Of a stretch of DNA of 64,000 nucleotides, positions 32,331-41,374 are shown in pieces. A program made the position numbers and the translations under genes. Numbering within the stretch: the stretch's first letter is position 1; each line of letters starts with the position of its first letter. The notes under the pieces are model-generated. The model was given only the letters and a program-made list of their open reading frames with translations. It did no database searches and was not told where the DNA came from. Source of the DNA: an uncultured Dysosmobacter sp. (GTDB lineage Bacteria; Bacillota; Clostridia; Oscillospirales; Oscillospiraceae); the NCBI GenBank assembly GCA_947625655.1, contig CANQPD010000012.1, positions 19,963-83,962 on the forward strand, written 5' to 3'.

Positions 32331-33814
32331 ATTTATTTGATGAAAATGAGTCTATCAAAATTCGTCAAAACAGCTTTGAACAGATCCTTGAAAAACTACA
32401 AACCTACAACCTATCCGACACTCAGGATGATGTTAAGGGTATCGCATTTGAACAATTTTTAGGAACAACCTTCCGAGGCGAACTTGGACAGTTCTTTACA
32501 CCTCGCACGATTGTTGACTTTATGACCCATGTTCTGGACCCTCAAGAAGGGGAAACTATCTGTGACCCCACTTGTGGTAGCGGCGGCTTCTTGATCAAAG
32601 CCTTTGAGTATGTAAGAGAACAGATTGAAGAAGAAGTCAGGGACGCTAAAGTCAAGCTGCGTGCTGAACTTGAGGGCGATAACTATGATACTCTCTCCGA
32701 AAAGGAGCAACTCGCTATTAACGCACGCATTGAAGCAATGCAGGCAAAGCTGAATAAAGAGTTGGATACACAGGTCGAAGGCAGTCGTATGTATAATTTG
32801 TCTCATAATTGCATTTATGGAACGGATGCTAACCCTCGAATGGCAAGAACCTCTAAGATGAATATGATTATGCACGGCGATGGACATGGCGGCGTGTATC
32901 ACCATGACGGTCTGCTGAATGTAAATGGAATTTTTGAGGAACGTTTCGATGTTATTCTCACCAACCCACCTTTTGGCGCTCGTATTGACAAGAGTCAGAA
33001 GATAAGCGAAGCTGACAAATTTACAGATGAAGTACTGATTGCTAGATACAAGGCAAAATACGGTGATGCTTACGAAAATGCGCTTAAGCAAGTCAATGAC
33101 CATATTGGGAAATCTTTATTGTCCCTTTACGATGTGGGGTCAATGTCCGGACTGACCGAAGTTCTGTTTATGGAGCGCTGTCTAAAGCTCTTGAAAAAGG
33201 GTGGGCGCATGGGCATGGTTCTGCCCGAAGGTGTACTCAATACATCTAACCTACAGAAAATCCGAGAATATTTTGAAGGCAAAGCAAAAATCATCCTCAT
33301 TTGCTCTATTCCACAGGATGTATTTATTGCCGCCGGTGCTACCGTTAAGCCCAGCCTTGTATTTTTTAAGCGTTTTACCGAGGAAGAAGAATTGCAGTAT
33401 TTGGGTGCTAAGACCAAAGCAGAAGGGGAGATCCGTCAAAAATATATCGGTGAAATCAACGTGCTTAAAGAAAAGATAGAGACTGAAAAAGCAAAAAAAC
33501 CGAAGGTCAAAGCCTTAATTGGCGTATATTTGAAAGAACTTAGCGATATTGAAAAGAGAATTGTTGAAGAGGCTAAGCCATTGACCAAGGAATATTTTGA
33601 TTATGAAATTCCAATTGCTGTTGTTGAAGACGCCGGCATAACATCGACAGGAGCTGTTTCTGCAGGCAACCAGTTACCACAGTTGCAGGAAGAATATTCA
33701 AAATATAAGACTACCCATAATCTTTGGGTAGAACACAAAACAAAGGTTGATTATTCGTATAGCGATGGTTCTATAATGAGAATTACAGCACACGAGGGTG
33801 AGGAGGTGCTTTAA
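32315..33814 (+). CDS. hsdM: Type I restriction HsdM, N-terminus missing
   Basis: A 499-residue frame of the type I methyltransferase subunit. It begins close to FDENESIKIRQNSFEQIL and contains DDVKGIAFEQFLGTTFRGEL, GQFFTPRTIVDFM, the cofactor motif DPTCGSGGFLIKAFE (about residue 83) and the catalytic NPPFGARID (about residue 218). Relatives of this type carry a further N-terminal region of at least 100-200 residues, which is absent; the preceding bases belong to the ICE end. The simplest reading is that the ICE integrated in hsdM and the 5' half lies left of the ICE. Whether the remainder is active is unknown. Confidence 0.88.
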   Translation: MFREDHLFDENESIKIRQNSFEQILEKLQTYNLSDTQDDVKGIAFEQFLGTTFRGELGQFFTPRTIVDFMTHVLDPQEGETICDPTCGSGGFLIKAFEYVREQIEEEVRDAKVKLRAELEGDNYDTLSEKEQLAINARIEAMQAKLNKELDTQVEGSRMYNLSHNCIYGTDANPRMARTSKMNMIMHGDGHGGVYHHDGLLNVNGIFEERFDVILTNPPFGARIDKSQKISEADKFTDEVLIARYKAKYGDAYENALKQVNDHIGKSLLSLYDVGSMSGLTEVLFMERCLKLLKKGGRMGMVLPEGVLNTSNLQKIREYFEGKAKIILICSIPQDVFIAAGATVKPSLVFFKRFTEEEELQYLGAKTKAEGEIRQKYIGEINVLKEKIETEKAKKPKVKALIGVYLKELSDIEKRIVEEAKPLTKEYFDYEIPIAVVEDAGITSTGAVSAGNQLPQLQEEYSKYKTTHNLWVEHKTKVDYSYSDGSIMRITAHEGEEVL

Positions 33815-33815
33815 G

Positions 33816-35162
33816 ATGCGAACATCAGAACAACAGGTATTGAATTTTGTTCGCTTTGTTGATTTAAGCAGATGGAGTGCCGGTTCCGCCCTTTTAAAGA
33901 AAATCAAATCCTCCTATCCATTGCTTCCTCTCTCATGTGTGTTGAAAAGGATTAGGGAACCTGTTGCTATTGAGGACGAAAAGCGCTATAGGCGCTTAAC
34001 TGTGCGTCTTTACGGGCAGGGCGTTATTGAGCGTGACGAACTTTACGGCAAAGATATAGGGACAAAAAGGCAATTTATTGCCCGAGAAGGACAACTTATC
34101 ATTTCTCGAATTGATGCAAGAAATGGCGCCTTTGGCATAGTCCCGAAGGAACTCGATGGAGCTGTTGTGACAAATGATTTTTGGCTTTTTGAGGTTCAAA
34201 ACGCGTTTGTACAATACATCGTGTTAGTGTTGTCTTCAGAGCGATTTCAGAGGCAGTGGCAATCACAAAGTAGCGGAACCACGAATCGTCAAAGAATTGA
34301 CGAGGATACCTTTTTGATGTCTAAAATACCCATGCCAACTTTCAAAGAGCAGGAATCCCTGCTCGAAGAGTACAATAACAGGATTACGTTATCGGAAGAA
34401 CAGCGCGCTGAGATATATAGTTTGCGGCATCAAATCGATGAGTATCTTATAGAAAAATTACATATTTCATTTAAGAAATCGTCATTTAACGGGCTGATTG
34501 GCACCGCTCACTATAGAGACATTACCCGCTGGGATCCGCAATTCTTATTAAACGGCGTTAGCGTGGATTCAAATGAGGAACTAATAAATCTTGCTGAAAT
34601 TATCCGGCATTTTATGGAGGATAAGACGGGAAAGTCTTTGCGGATTAATCCGCAAAACCACAAAGAAGATACATTCTTATACATTGGTATGGAGCATATT
34701 GAAAAGAACACAGGAAAAGCTGATGTAAAAGAAGTTTTGGGCAAAGATATTTTAAGCCAAACACTCCGAGTCCCGGCTGATTATATCATTTATGGAAAGC
34801 TTCGCCCGTATTTGAATAAATACTGGATAAACAAAGATCCTCTTAACAATGTGATCTGCTCATCGGAATTTTTTGTATTTAATACACAAGGCATCAACAA
34901 GAGATTTTTCATTGAGGTGCTGTCATCCCAAATAATACAAGAGCAGTTGGTTCCTTTGTATAGTGGCGCTCGTATGCCTCGAATTAATGAACGTGACTTC
35001 CTGAATTTAAAAATTCCTCTTCCGAACGAGCATAAACAGGCTGAAATTGTTGCTCATATCACATTAATCAGGGAGCGCATTGAATGTTTGGAAGCACAAA
35101 TCGTTTTTAATCGCAAAAGCGCAAAGAGAGAATTTGAGGAGGCGGTTTTCGGTGAAGCTTAA
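33816..35162 (+). CDS. hsdS: Type I restriction specificity subunit HsdS
   Basis: A 448-residue protein starting at ATG 33816, one base after the hsdM stop with GAGGAGG upstream. It has the two-fold HsdS structure: a first target recognition domain (FIAREGQLIISRIDARNGAF, then GTTNRQRIDEDTFLMSKIPM), a central helical spacer (EEYNNRITLSEEQRAEIYSL), a second domain (LRVPADYIIYGKLRPYLNKY, PRINERDFLNLKIPLP) and a final helix. HsdS chooses the DNA sequence methylated and cut by the complex. No hsdR is in the window. Confidence 0.9.
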   Translation: MRTSEQQVLNFVRFVDLSRWSAGSALLKKIKSSYPLLPLSCVLKRIREPVAIEDEKRYRRLTVRLYGQGVIERDELYGKDIGTKRQFIAREGQLIISRIDARNGAFGIVPKELDGAVVTNDFWLFEVQNAFVQYIVLVLSSERFQRQWQSQSSGTTNRQRIDEDTFLMSKIPMPTFKEQESLLEEYNNRITLSEEQRAEIYSLRHQIDEYLIEKLHISFKKSSFNGLIGTAHYRDITRWDPQFLLNGVSVDSNEELINLAEIIRHFMEDKTGKSLRINPQNHKEDTFLYIGMEHIEKNTGKADVKEVLGKDILSQTLRVPADYIIYGKLRPYLNKYWINKDPLNNVICSSEFFVFNTQGINKRFFIEVLSSQIIQEQLVPLYSGARMPRINERDFLNLKIPLPNEHKQAEIVAHITLIRERIECLEAQIVFNRKSAKREFEEAVFGEA

Positions 35163-36594
35163 AAAGCTATATATCAAGCAGTATAAGAACTTAAAAGACT
35201 TTACCATTGATTTCGAATCCGGAAATGGTCTCTCTATTCTCGTTGGCAATAATGGCTCTGGTAAAAGCAATGTTTTGGAAGCGATAAGCGGCATTTTTGC
35301 AAATGCCTATTCTGCAAAGGCTACCCATAAGTTCGTTTATTATCTTATTTACGAGATTAAGGGGAGCAAAGTAAAGTTAGAACAGACCATATATAGGTGT
35401 CAGTATTATGTTAACGGGAAAGTGCGGTCTATAAAAGAAATCATCAACCAAGGGCTGCTGCCAACGAATGTGATTGCTATGTATAGTGGTGAAGACAAGC
35501 GATGGTGGCATAGCTATTACGAGCCGTTCTATTTTAAATACACCAAAGCAATCACATCCGGAAACGGCAATGCCCTTACACCTAAGATGTACTACATAAA
35601 TAAGTATTATTGGGATATTGCATTACTTTCCCTTATCTATAGCTCTGCTGAAGATGATAAATTTTTTCTTAAAAGTATTTTAGGCAGAGAGAATGTCGAT
35701 CACATTTTGCTATTCTATAATCAGACAGTTGAGAATGCTTGCAAATCAGAATTATTGAAGTCGTTTCTAAAAACGGTTAATCTATTCTCGGCGTATAGCC
35801 ATGGACCTGATGGCGAACCGATTTTCCTGTTTGCCATGACTGACAAAAGCATTTTTGATACATATGGGATAAAAGTCTTTAAAAAATGCATGGCAATAAA
35901 AGATTTTTATATGTTTGTAGACGCAAAATTTCTCAACTCCAAGCCAGAGAACTTTAACTACTACGAGAAAGAACTGTTTGATTTTTTGGTTCAGGCATGT
36001 ATGCCAAAGGACGGCAAAGCAGTCAAAAATATAGAGCTTGGCGCAGTGATCACCTTCTTCAATCAGGGAAATGACAATTCGGGCACGCAATGCACGGTTG
36101 TGGATGATAAGACGGTAGAATATCAGGGACGGAAATTATCCCTTTCCGCCCTTGCTACCGAGCTTACGGGTAGTAAATGGGGTGTTGCCGGACCGCGCTA
36201 TTTTAAGTATAACGGAGAGTGGCTGAACGAACTGCGCGCAAAAGCAGAGGGGCGAAAAGTCTCATCGCGCCTTGATGACGTGTGGATCATTCCTTGCAAC
36301 CCGAAATATTACGATATTATCGCTGCTTTTGACAACCTTGATGTGATCGAGTGGAGTCAGTCTACCAATACCACTGTAGGCGACACGGTGTACATATATG
36401 TCGGCGAAAAATACAAATCCATTATGTTTAAATGCGAGGTCATTGCCGCCAATCAGTACGGCAACCGTTCCGCCGACGATTATCCGTATTATAAAGATTT
36501 GGCGAAAGATCCCGATGCCCGCTATATGAAACTGAAGTTGACCGAAAAATATCCTGCTGGAATGTATCCGCTAAGTCCTTCTATGACCGGCTGA
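35152..36594 (+). CDS. AAA ATPase with EVE-like C-terminus, 3' end replaced
   Basis: A 480-residue protein with GTG start (VKLKKLYIKQYKNLKDFTID) after GAGGAGG, overlapping hsdS by 11 bases. The RecF/OLD-type Walker A is LVGNNGSGKSNVLEAISGIF. The C-terminal 100 residues (WIIPCNPKYYDIIAAFDNLD, STNTTVGDTVYIYVGEKYKS) look like an EVE/ASCH-type domain, which can bind modified bases. Such ATPases accompany restriction systems, so it may be an added defence effector. After YMKLKLTEKYPAGMYPL the sequence changes to GC-rich chromosomal DNA, so the last few codons and the stop come from the other side of a junction. Confidence 0.75.
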   Translation: MKLKKLYIKQYKNLKDFTIDFESGNGLSILVGNNGSGKSNVLEAISGIFANAYSAKATHKFVYYLIYEIKGSKVKLEQTIYRCQYYVNGKVRSIKEIINQGLLPTNVIAMYSGEDKRWWHSYYEPFYFKYTKAITSGNGNALTPKMYYINKYYWDIALLSLIYSSAEDDKFFLKSILGRENVDHILLFYNQTVENACKSELLKSFLKTVNLFSAYSHGPDGEPIFLFAMTDKSIFDTYGIKVFKKCMAIKDFYMFVDAKFLNSKPENFNYYEKELFDFLVQACMPKDGKAVKNIELGAVITFFNQGNDNSGTQCTVVDDKTVEYQGRKLSLSALATELTGSKWGVAGPRYFKYNGEWLNELRAKAEGRKVSSRLDDVWIIPCNPKYYDIIAAFDNLDVIEWSQSTNTTVGDTVYIYVGEKYKSIMFKCEVIAANQYGNRSADDYPYYKDLAKDPDARYMKLKLTEKYPAGMYPLSPSMTG

Positions 36595-36600
36595 CCAAGC
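36561..36600. other. Junction of restriction segment and chromosome
   Basis: AT-rich ATPase sequence meets GC-rich sequence that, in another frame, reads KSFYDRLTKRPFAAISG, the middle of a flavin-binding protein. Both genes are cut here. Confidence 0.7.
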
Positions 36601-37046
36601 GGCCTTTCGCGGCCATCTCCGGCATGAGGGGCGGGGACACCCTCTCCACGCTGGCTATCTCCGTCCGGGGTGCCGTGCGGAGCATCGGCAGGGAACATCT
36701 GGCGGAGATTTTTGAGAAAAATCCCTATATGGCGCAGATCTACCCCACGGAAAAAAGCCGGGACGCCCTGGAGGTGTTCCAGCTCTATCAGGGGGAGGGC
36801 GAGTATTTCGACCTGCGCCGGCTGCCGCCCTTCCGCCAGCACTTTTCCTTCGGCGGCGCGGAGGTCCGCGAGACCGGCTATCGGATCAACGCCGATAAGT
36901 GCATCGGCTGCCAGGGCTGCCGCGGCGTGTGCCCCTCCGGCTGTATCAGCAAAACCGTTCCCCGCATCATTGACGAGAGCCGCTGTCTCCACTGCGGCAG
37001 CTGCTTCCGCGTCTGCCCGGTGAAAGCGGTGGAGAAGCTGGGCTGA
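36570..37046 (+). pseudogene. Flavin/[4Fe-4S] protein, 5'-truncated
   Basis: The frame holds the C-terminal part of a pyridoxamine 5'-phosphate oxidase-like flavin-binding domain (FYDRLTKRPFAAISGMRGGD, TLSTLAISVRGAVRSIGREH, then NPYMAQIYPTEKSRDALEVF) followed by two [4Fe-4S] motifs: CIGCQGCRGVCPSGC and CLHCGSCFRVCPVKA. The first part of the flavin domain is missing because of the junction. ATG 36624 could give a 140-residue product that still holds both clusters. Relatives often lie beside macrodomain/SirTM genes, as here, where electron transfer may serve the same pathway. Confidence 0.75.
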
Positions 37047-37058
37047 AAGGAAATTTCT

Positions 37059-37844
37059 ATGGACAGAATGGAAAAGCTCCAATATCTCAATCAAATTCTG
37101 CTGGACGAGATGCCGGAGTACCAGACGCAGGCGGCGCAATTTCCCCGGGAGGACGCCGCCCAGCGGCGGCTGCTCCGCAGCCTGATGAACCTCCGGCCTC
37201 CCATGCCGCTGAAGGCGCAGTTCCTGCAGGTGCAGGACGAGGTGCTGGCGGAGGAGCGGGAGGCCAGGGGCGTGGTGGACGCGGATGCCCTGCCCGCTGT
37301 GGCCTCCAATCCCAAAATCGCCGTCTGGCAGGGGGACATCACCCGGCTGGCGGCAGACGCCATCGTGGACGCGGACAACAGCGCTTTGCTTGGCTGCTTC
37401 TGCCCCTGCCACGGGTGCATCGACAATGCCATCCACTCGGCGGCGGGGCTCCAGCTCCGGGACGAGTGCAATCAGATCATGACCGCCCAGGGGCACCCGG
37501 AGCCCAATGGCCGTGCCAAGCTGACAAGGGCCTATAACCTCCCGGCGAACTATATTCTCCACACCGTGGGCCCCATCGTCCGGGGCCGGGTGACCCGCCG
37601 GGACCGGGAGGAGCTGGCCGCCTGCTACCGCTCCTGCCTGGAGCTGGCGGCGGAGCATGGGCTGGAAACGGTGGCCTTTTGCTGTATCTCCACCGGCGAG
37701 TTTCATTTCCCCAACCAAGAGGCCGCTGAGATCGCCGTGAAAACAGCCGCCGATTTCCTCCGGCGTGATACTTCCATCAGAAAGGTGATCTTCAATGTTT
37801 TCAAGGATCTGGACGCGGACATCTACCGAAGCCTGCTCGGATAA
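37059..37844 (+). CDS. Zn-dependent macrodomain ADP-ribosyl hydrolase
   Basis: A 261-residue protein of the SirTM-linked MacroD type, which removes ADP-ribose from modified proteins. After a helical N-terminus of about 80 residues comes the macrodomain: VWQGDITRLAADAIVDADNS, GCFCPCHGCIDNAIHSAAGL with the Cys/His zinc set, then YNLPANYILHTVGPIVRG and AFCCISTGEFHFPNQEAAEI. The usual NAAN is DADN here, so one asparagine has become aspartate while the second is kept; this may affect activity. ATG follows AAAGGAAA. It overlaps the sirtuin gene by 50 bases. Confidence 0.9.
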   Translation: MDRMEKLQYLNQILLDEMPEYQTQAAQFPREDAAQRRLLRSLMNLRPPMPLKAQFLQVQDEVLAEEREARGVVDADALPAVASNPKIAVWQGDITRLAADAIVDADNSALLGCFCPCHGCIDNAIHSAAGLQLRDECNQIMTAQGHPEPNGRAKLTRAYNLPANYILHTVGPIVRGRVTRRDREELAACYRSCLELAAEHGLETVAFCCISTGEFHFPNQEAAEIAVKTAADFLRRDTSIRKVIFNVFKDLDADIYRSLLG

Positions 37845-38667
37845 AATCGGGCAGCTGAAAGCGGCCCTGGCGGAGGCCGACGCCGTGGTGATCGGCGCCG
37901 GGGCGGGCCTGTCCGCCTCGGCGGGGCTGACCTATTCCGGGGAGCGGTTTGAGAAAAACTTTGCTGACTTTATCGAAAAATACGGCATCCGGGACATGTA
38001 CACCGGCGGCTTTTATCCCTTTGAAACGCTGGAGGAATCCTGGGCCTGGTGGAGCCGCCAGATCCTGATAAACCGCTATGAAAAAGCGCCGAAGCCGGTC
38101 TATGAAGACCTGCTGGCGCTGGTGCGGGATAGGGATTATTTTGTCCTCACCACCAATGTGGACCACCAGTTCCAGCTGGCGGGCTTTGACAAGCGCCGGC
38201 TGTTCTACACCCAGGGGGACTACGGCCTGTGGCAGTGCTCCCGGCCCTGCCACCAGGAGACCTATGACAACGAGGAGACCGTGCGCCGCATGGCGGCGGA
38301 GCAGCGGGACATGAAGATCCCCACGGAGCTGATCCCCCGCTGTCCCAAGTGCGGCAGGCCCATGGCCATGAATCTGCGCTGCGACGGCACCTTTGTCCAG
38401 GACGAGGGCTGGCATGCCGCCGCCGGACGGTATGAGGACTTCCTCCGGCGGCACAGCGGGACGCGGGTGCTGTTTTTGGAACTGGGCGTCGGGATGAACA
38501 CCCCGGCCATCATCAAATATCCGTTCTGGAGGATGACCGCCCAAAATCCAAAGGCGATTTATGCCTGCATCAACTATGGGCAGGCGTCCGCGCCGAAGGA
38601 GATCCAACCACGGGCAGTCTGCGTCAACGGGGATATCGGCCGCCTGCTGCCGGACCTGTGTGACTAA
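37795..38667 (+). CDS. Class M sirtuin (SirTM), protein ADP-ribosyltransferase
   Basis: A 290-residue sirtuin. The NAD-binding motif is VVIGAGAGLSASAGLTYSGE near residue 31, TTNVDHQFQLAGF is the second sirtuin motif, zinc ligands are WQCSRPCH and PRCPKCGRP, and LELGVGMNTPAIIKYPFWRM is the C-terminal NAD site. Class M sirtuins transfer ADP-ribose to target proteins rather than only deacetylate, and they are paired with a macrodomain hydrolase that reverses the mark, as here. The known systems also encode a GcvH-like carrier and a lipoate ligase; neither is in this window. The overlapping start at 37795 is the only ATG available. Confidence 0.9.
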   Translation: MFSRIWTRTSTEACSDKIGQLKAALAEADAVVIGAGAGLSASAGLTYSGERFEKNFADFIEKYGIRDMYTGGFYPFETLEESWAWWSRQILINRYEKAPKPVYEDLLALVRDRDYFVLTTNVDHQFQLAGFDKRRLFYTQGDYGLWQCSRPCHQETYDNEETVRRMAAEQRDMKIPTELIPRCPKCGRPMAMNLRCDGTFVQDEGWHAAAGRYEDFLRRHSGTRVLFLELGVGMNTPAIIKYPFWRMTAQNPKAIYACINYGQASAPKEIQPRAVCVNGDIGRLLPDLCD

Positions 38668-39355
38668 GCGGGGCCTGTGCGGCGTGTGTCCCGCAGCATC
38701 CGCGCCCCACGGGCTTTGGCATCCTCCGCCGCGTGCGGACTGGTCTTGAGCGCGGTCTGCCACAGGCGCCGCGCTCAAGTGAAACTGGCATCGAATCGTC
38801 CGCATCGGAACTTGCGGAGCTGTCGGTTTATCCGCGGCGTCTGCCGCGGCATCAGCCCCGTGCCGGGCGGTGCCGCCCACTCCGGATCCGGCTGATGGAT
38901 TTGGATGTCCTTGTTGTTCATCATAGCCAACGGCGCTGAAGCGGCGTTGAAAAAAGGGCGCGCCGGATGTAAAAAAATGTGAATCCCCAGGGCCCCCGGG
39001 CGAAAGTCCGGGAGCCTCGCGGAATGCGAGGGCCGGTCTTTCCCGACGGCGGCCAGCCGGTTTTCACAACACGTAAAATGCCTTTTGGGCATGGAGACGG
39101 CATAGCAAACAGGTATTCGACATAAAGAGAGAATGAACTTATAATAGGCGCATCGGAAGCGTGCTTCCGATGCGCCTGTTGTTCATTTCCCACGCTGTAC
39201 AGCACGGCCTTGGCAAGTCGCCGGCGGAGCCTGTTTTCCCTGGCCCGCGGCGGGATGCTGAAAAAACCTGGGGCAAGGCCATCACGGACGAATAGGGTAC
39301 GCCCCGTTTGCGGCGGGAACATGCAAGAGAGGAACATGTAAGAAAGGAACACACA
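38668..39355. other. Long gap without a convincing gene
   Basis: About 690 GC-rich bases. Open frames here have arginine/proline-rich shadow composition and no recognisable motif. The only clear element is the hairpin at 39146-39177. It may be a decayed gene. Confidence 0.5.
39146..39177. terminator. Strong hairpin
   Basis: AGGCGCATCGGAAGC-GT-GCTTCCGATGCGCCT, 15-bp perfect stem, followed by GTTGTTCATTT. It could end transcription before the redox operon. Confidence 0.7.
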
Positions 39356-40186
39356 ATGAAGGATGTCATGATCTTAACCGGAGCCGGACAGATCGGTATG
39401 GCGATTGCAAGAAGAATGGGTTACGGGATGAAAATTGTGGTCGGCGATCGGAAACCGGAAAACGCGGAGGCGATCTCCAAAACCATGAATGACGCGGGAT
39501 TTGATACCGTTCCGGTAGAAATGGATTTATCTTCCCGCGAGTCTGTTCTGGATCTGATTGCGAAAGCAAGAGAATACGGGGAGATCTCCATGCTGGTCAA
39601 CGCGGCGGGCGTTTCCCCCAGCCAGGCTCCGATTGAAGCGATTTTGAAAGTGGATCTGTACGGCACGGCGGTACTGCTTGAGGAAGTCGGAAAAGTTATT
39701 AAAAAAGGCGGCGTGGGCGTGACGATTTCCAGTCAGTCCGGGTGGCGTATGCCTGCCCTCACAGCCGAGGAAGATGAATTGCTGGCGACTGTGCCCACGG
39801 AAGAACTGCTTGACCTTCCGCTGCTGCGGCCGGAGAACATCCGGGATACCCTGCATGCTTATCAGCTGGCGAAACGCTGCAATGAGAAGCGGGTAATGGC
39901 GGAAGCCGTCAAGTGGGGCAGGCGCGGCGCCCGCATCAATGACATTGCCCCCGGCATTATTGTGACGCCGCTGGCGATTGACGAATTTAACGGCCCTCGC
40001 GGCGACTTCTATAAAAATATGTTTGCAGGCTGCCCGGCGGGACGTCCGGGCACCGCGGATGAAGTGGCAAATGTGGCGGAGCTGCTCATGAGCGAGAAAG
40101 GAGCCTTTATCACCGGCTCCACGTTCCTGATTGACGGCGGGGCAACGTCCAGCTATTTCTACGGCCCGCTGAAGCCCCAGGCATAA
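39356..40186 (+). CDS. SDR family oxidoreductase
   Basis: A 276-residue short-chain dehydrogenase/reductase starting at ATG 39356 after AGAAAGGA. The NAD(P) motif is TGAGQIGMAIARRMG; VNAAGVSPSQAP corresponds to the NNAG motif; SSQSGW supplies the serine; and YQLAK holds the catalytic Tyr-Lys. The end carries GSTFLIDGGATSSYF. A longer insertion before YQLAK (EDELLATVPTEELLDLPLLR) is unusual. It starts a run of five small redox-related genes on the same strand. Confidence 0.88.
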   Translation: MKDVMILTGAGQIGMAIARRMGYGMKIVVGDRKPENAEAISKTMNDAGFDTVPVEMDLSSRESVLDLIAKAREYGEISMLVNAAGVSPSQAPIEAILKVDLYGTAVLLEEVGKVIKKGGVGVTISSQSGWRMPALTAEEDELLATVPTEELLDLPLLRPENIRDTLHAYQLAKRCNEKRVMAEAVKWGRRGARINDIAPGIIVTPLAIDEFNGPRGDFYKNMFAGCPAGRPGTADEVANVAELLMSEKGAFITGSTFLIDGGATSSYFYGPLKPQA

Positions 40187-40215
40187 AAAATTATTTGGAG
40201 GAGAGGACCCGGAAA

Positions 40216-40950
40216 ATGAACAGACCGTATATCTTCTGCCACATGATGACCTCCCTGGACGGGAAGATCATGGGCGGCTACATGGACACCCCGGAGGGCG
40301 GGGCCGCCGGAGACGTGTTTTATGACATCGCCTTTGGCAGGGACCCTTATTACAGGCACCAGGGCTGGCTGTCCGGCCGGGTGACCACCGATGACAATTT
40401 CACCTTTTACCGCAGGCCCGCGCTGGACGAAAACGCCCCCACGGTGCCCGAGGGCGACTTCGTGGCGGAGAGAGCCGCTATGTACTATGTATCGGTGGAC
40501 CCCTCCGGCAGGCTGGGCTGGGAGAGCAACACCCTGACCTATGTGGACACCACCGCCCATATCGTCGAGGTGCTGACCGGCAGGGCCGGCAACGCCTATA
40601 AGGCGTTCCTGCGGAAGCTGGGGATCTCCTACATCATCGCCGGGGAGGATTCCCTGGACTATGGGCTGGCGCTTGGAAAGCTGAAGGCGCTGTTCGGCAT
40701 CGAGACGCTGATGCTGGGCGGCGGAGCGGCCTTGAACTGGTCCTTTATCCAGGCGGGGATGTGCGACGAGATCAGCGTGGTCATCGCCGCCGCCGCTGAC
40801 GGCTCGCCCACGACCCAGAGCCTGTTCATGGCCCGGAAGGGCCTGAGCGGCACCGCCCCGGTGGGCTTTGCCCTGCAAAGCGCCCAGGTGAAGGACGGCG
40901 GCAGCGTGTGGCTGCGGTATCTGGTAAAGAATCAAAAACAGGAGGCTTGA
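40216..40950 (+). CDS. RibD C-terminal/dihydrofolate reductase-like protein
   Basis: A 244-residue protein of the RibD_C/DHFR-like fold: MNRPYIFCHMMTSLDGKIMG at the start, then GWLSGRVTTDDNF, LGISYIIAGEDSLDYGLALG and TLMLGGGAALNWSFIQAGMC. These are NADPH-dependent reductases; the substrate is unknown. ATG 40216 is preferred because homologs begin RPYI/V; a TTG at 40195 is also in frame. It lies 29 bases after the SDR gene. Confidence 0.85.
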   Translation: MNRPYIFCHMMTSLDGKIMGGYMDTPEGGAAGDVFYDIAFGRDPYYRHQGWLSGRVTTDDNFTFYRRPALDENAPTVPEGDFVAERAAMYYVSVDPSGRLGWESNTLTYVDTTAHIVEVLTGRAGNAYKAFLRKLGISYIIAGEDSLDYGLALGKLKALFGIETLMLGGGAALNWSFIQAGMCDEISVVIAAAADGSPTTQSLFMARKGLSGTAPVGFALQSAQVKDGGSVWLRYLVKNQKQEA

Positions 40951-40952
40951 AC

Positions 40953-41360
40953 ATGGACGGATTTCAGGACATTTTCCCCCGCGGGGGCGAAAACACCGCC
41001 TTTGCCCGATATTTCGTGGGGCAGAGCTATTTGAATATGCTCTCCCGGGAACAGGTGGTCATCGGCAATGTGACCTTTGAGCCGGGGTGCCGCAACAACT
41101 GGCACATCCACCACGCCAAGTCCGGCGGCGGGCAGATTTTGCTGTGCACCGCTGGCCGGGGCTATTACCAGGAGTGGGGCAGGCCCGCCCGGGAGCTCCA
41201 CCCCGGCGACGTGGTGAACATCCCCGCCGGCGTCAAGCACTGGCACGGGGCCGCCCCGGACAGCTGGTTTTCCCACCTGGCGGTGGAGGTCCCCGGCGAG
41301 GAGACGGAAAACGAGTGGTGCGAGCCGGTATCCGACGCGGACTACAGCAAACTGAAATGA
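40953..41360 (+). CDS. Cupin domain protein
   Basis: A 135-residue single-domain cupin. The first motif, GCRNNWHIHHAKSGGGQILL, supplies the metal-binding histidines; the second is PGDVVNIPAGVKHWHGA. ATG follows GGAGG by 8 bases. In this type of operon (SDR, cupin, carboxymuconolactone decarboxylase-like, flavodoxin) such cupins accompany redox enzymes, but the substrate is not known. Confidence 0.9.
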   Translation: MDGFQDIFPRGGENTAFARYFVGQSYLNMLSREQVVIGNVTFEPGCRNNWHIHHAKSGGGQILLCTAGRGYYQEWGRPARELHPGDVVNIPAGVKHWHGAAPDSWFSHLAVEVPGEETENEWCEPVSDADYSKLK

Positions 41361-41374
41361 GGGGAGAGGCACAG

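Noticed and set aside
38668..39355. Open frames in the long gap after the sirtuin gene
   Set aside because: Arg/Pro-rich composition, no motif, no binding site; treated as non-coding or decayed.
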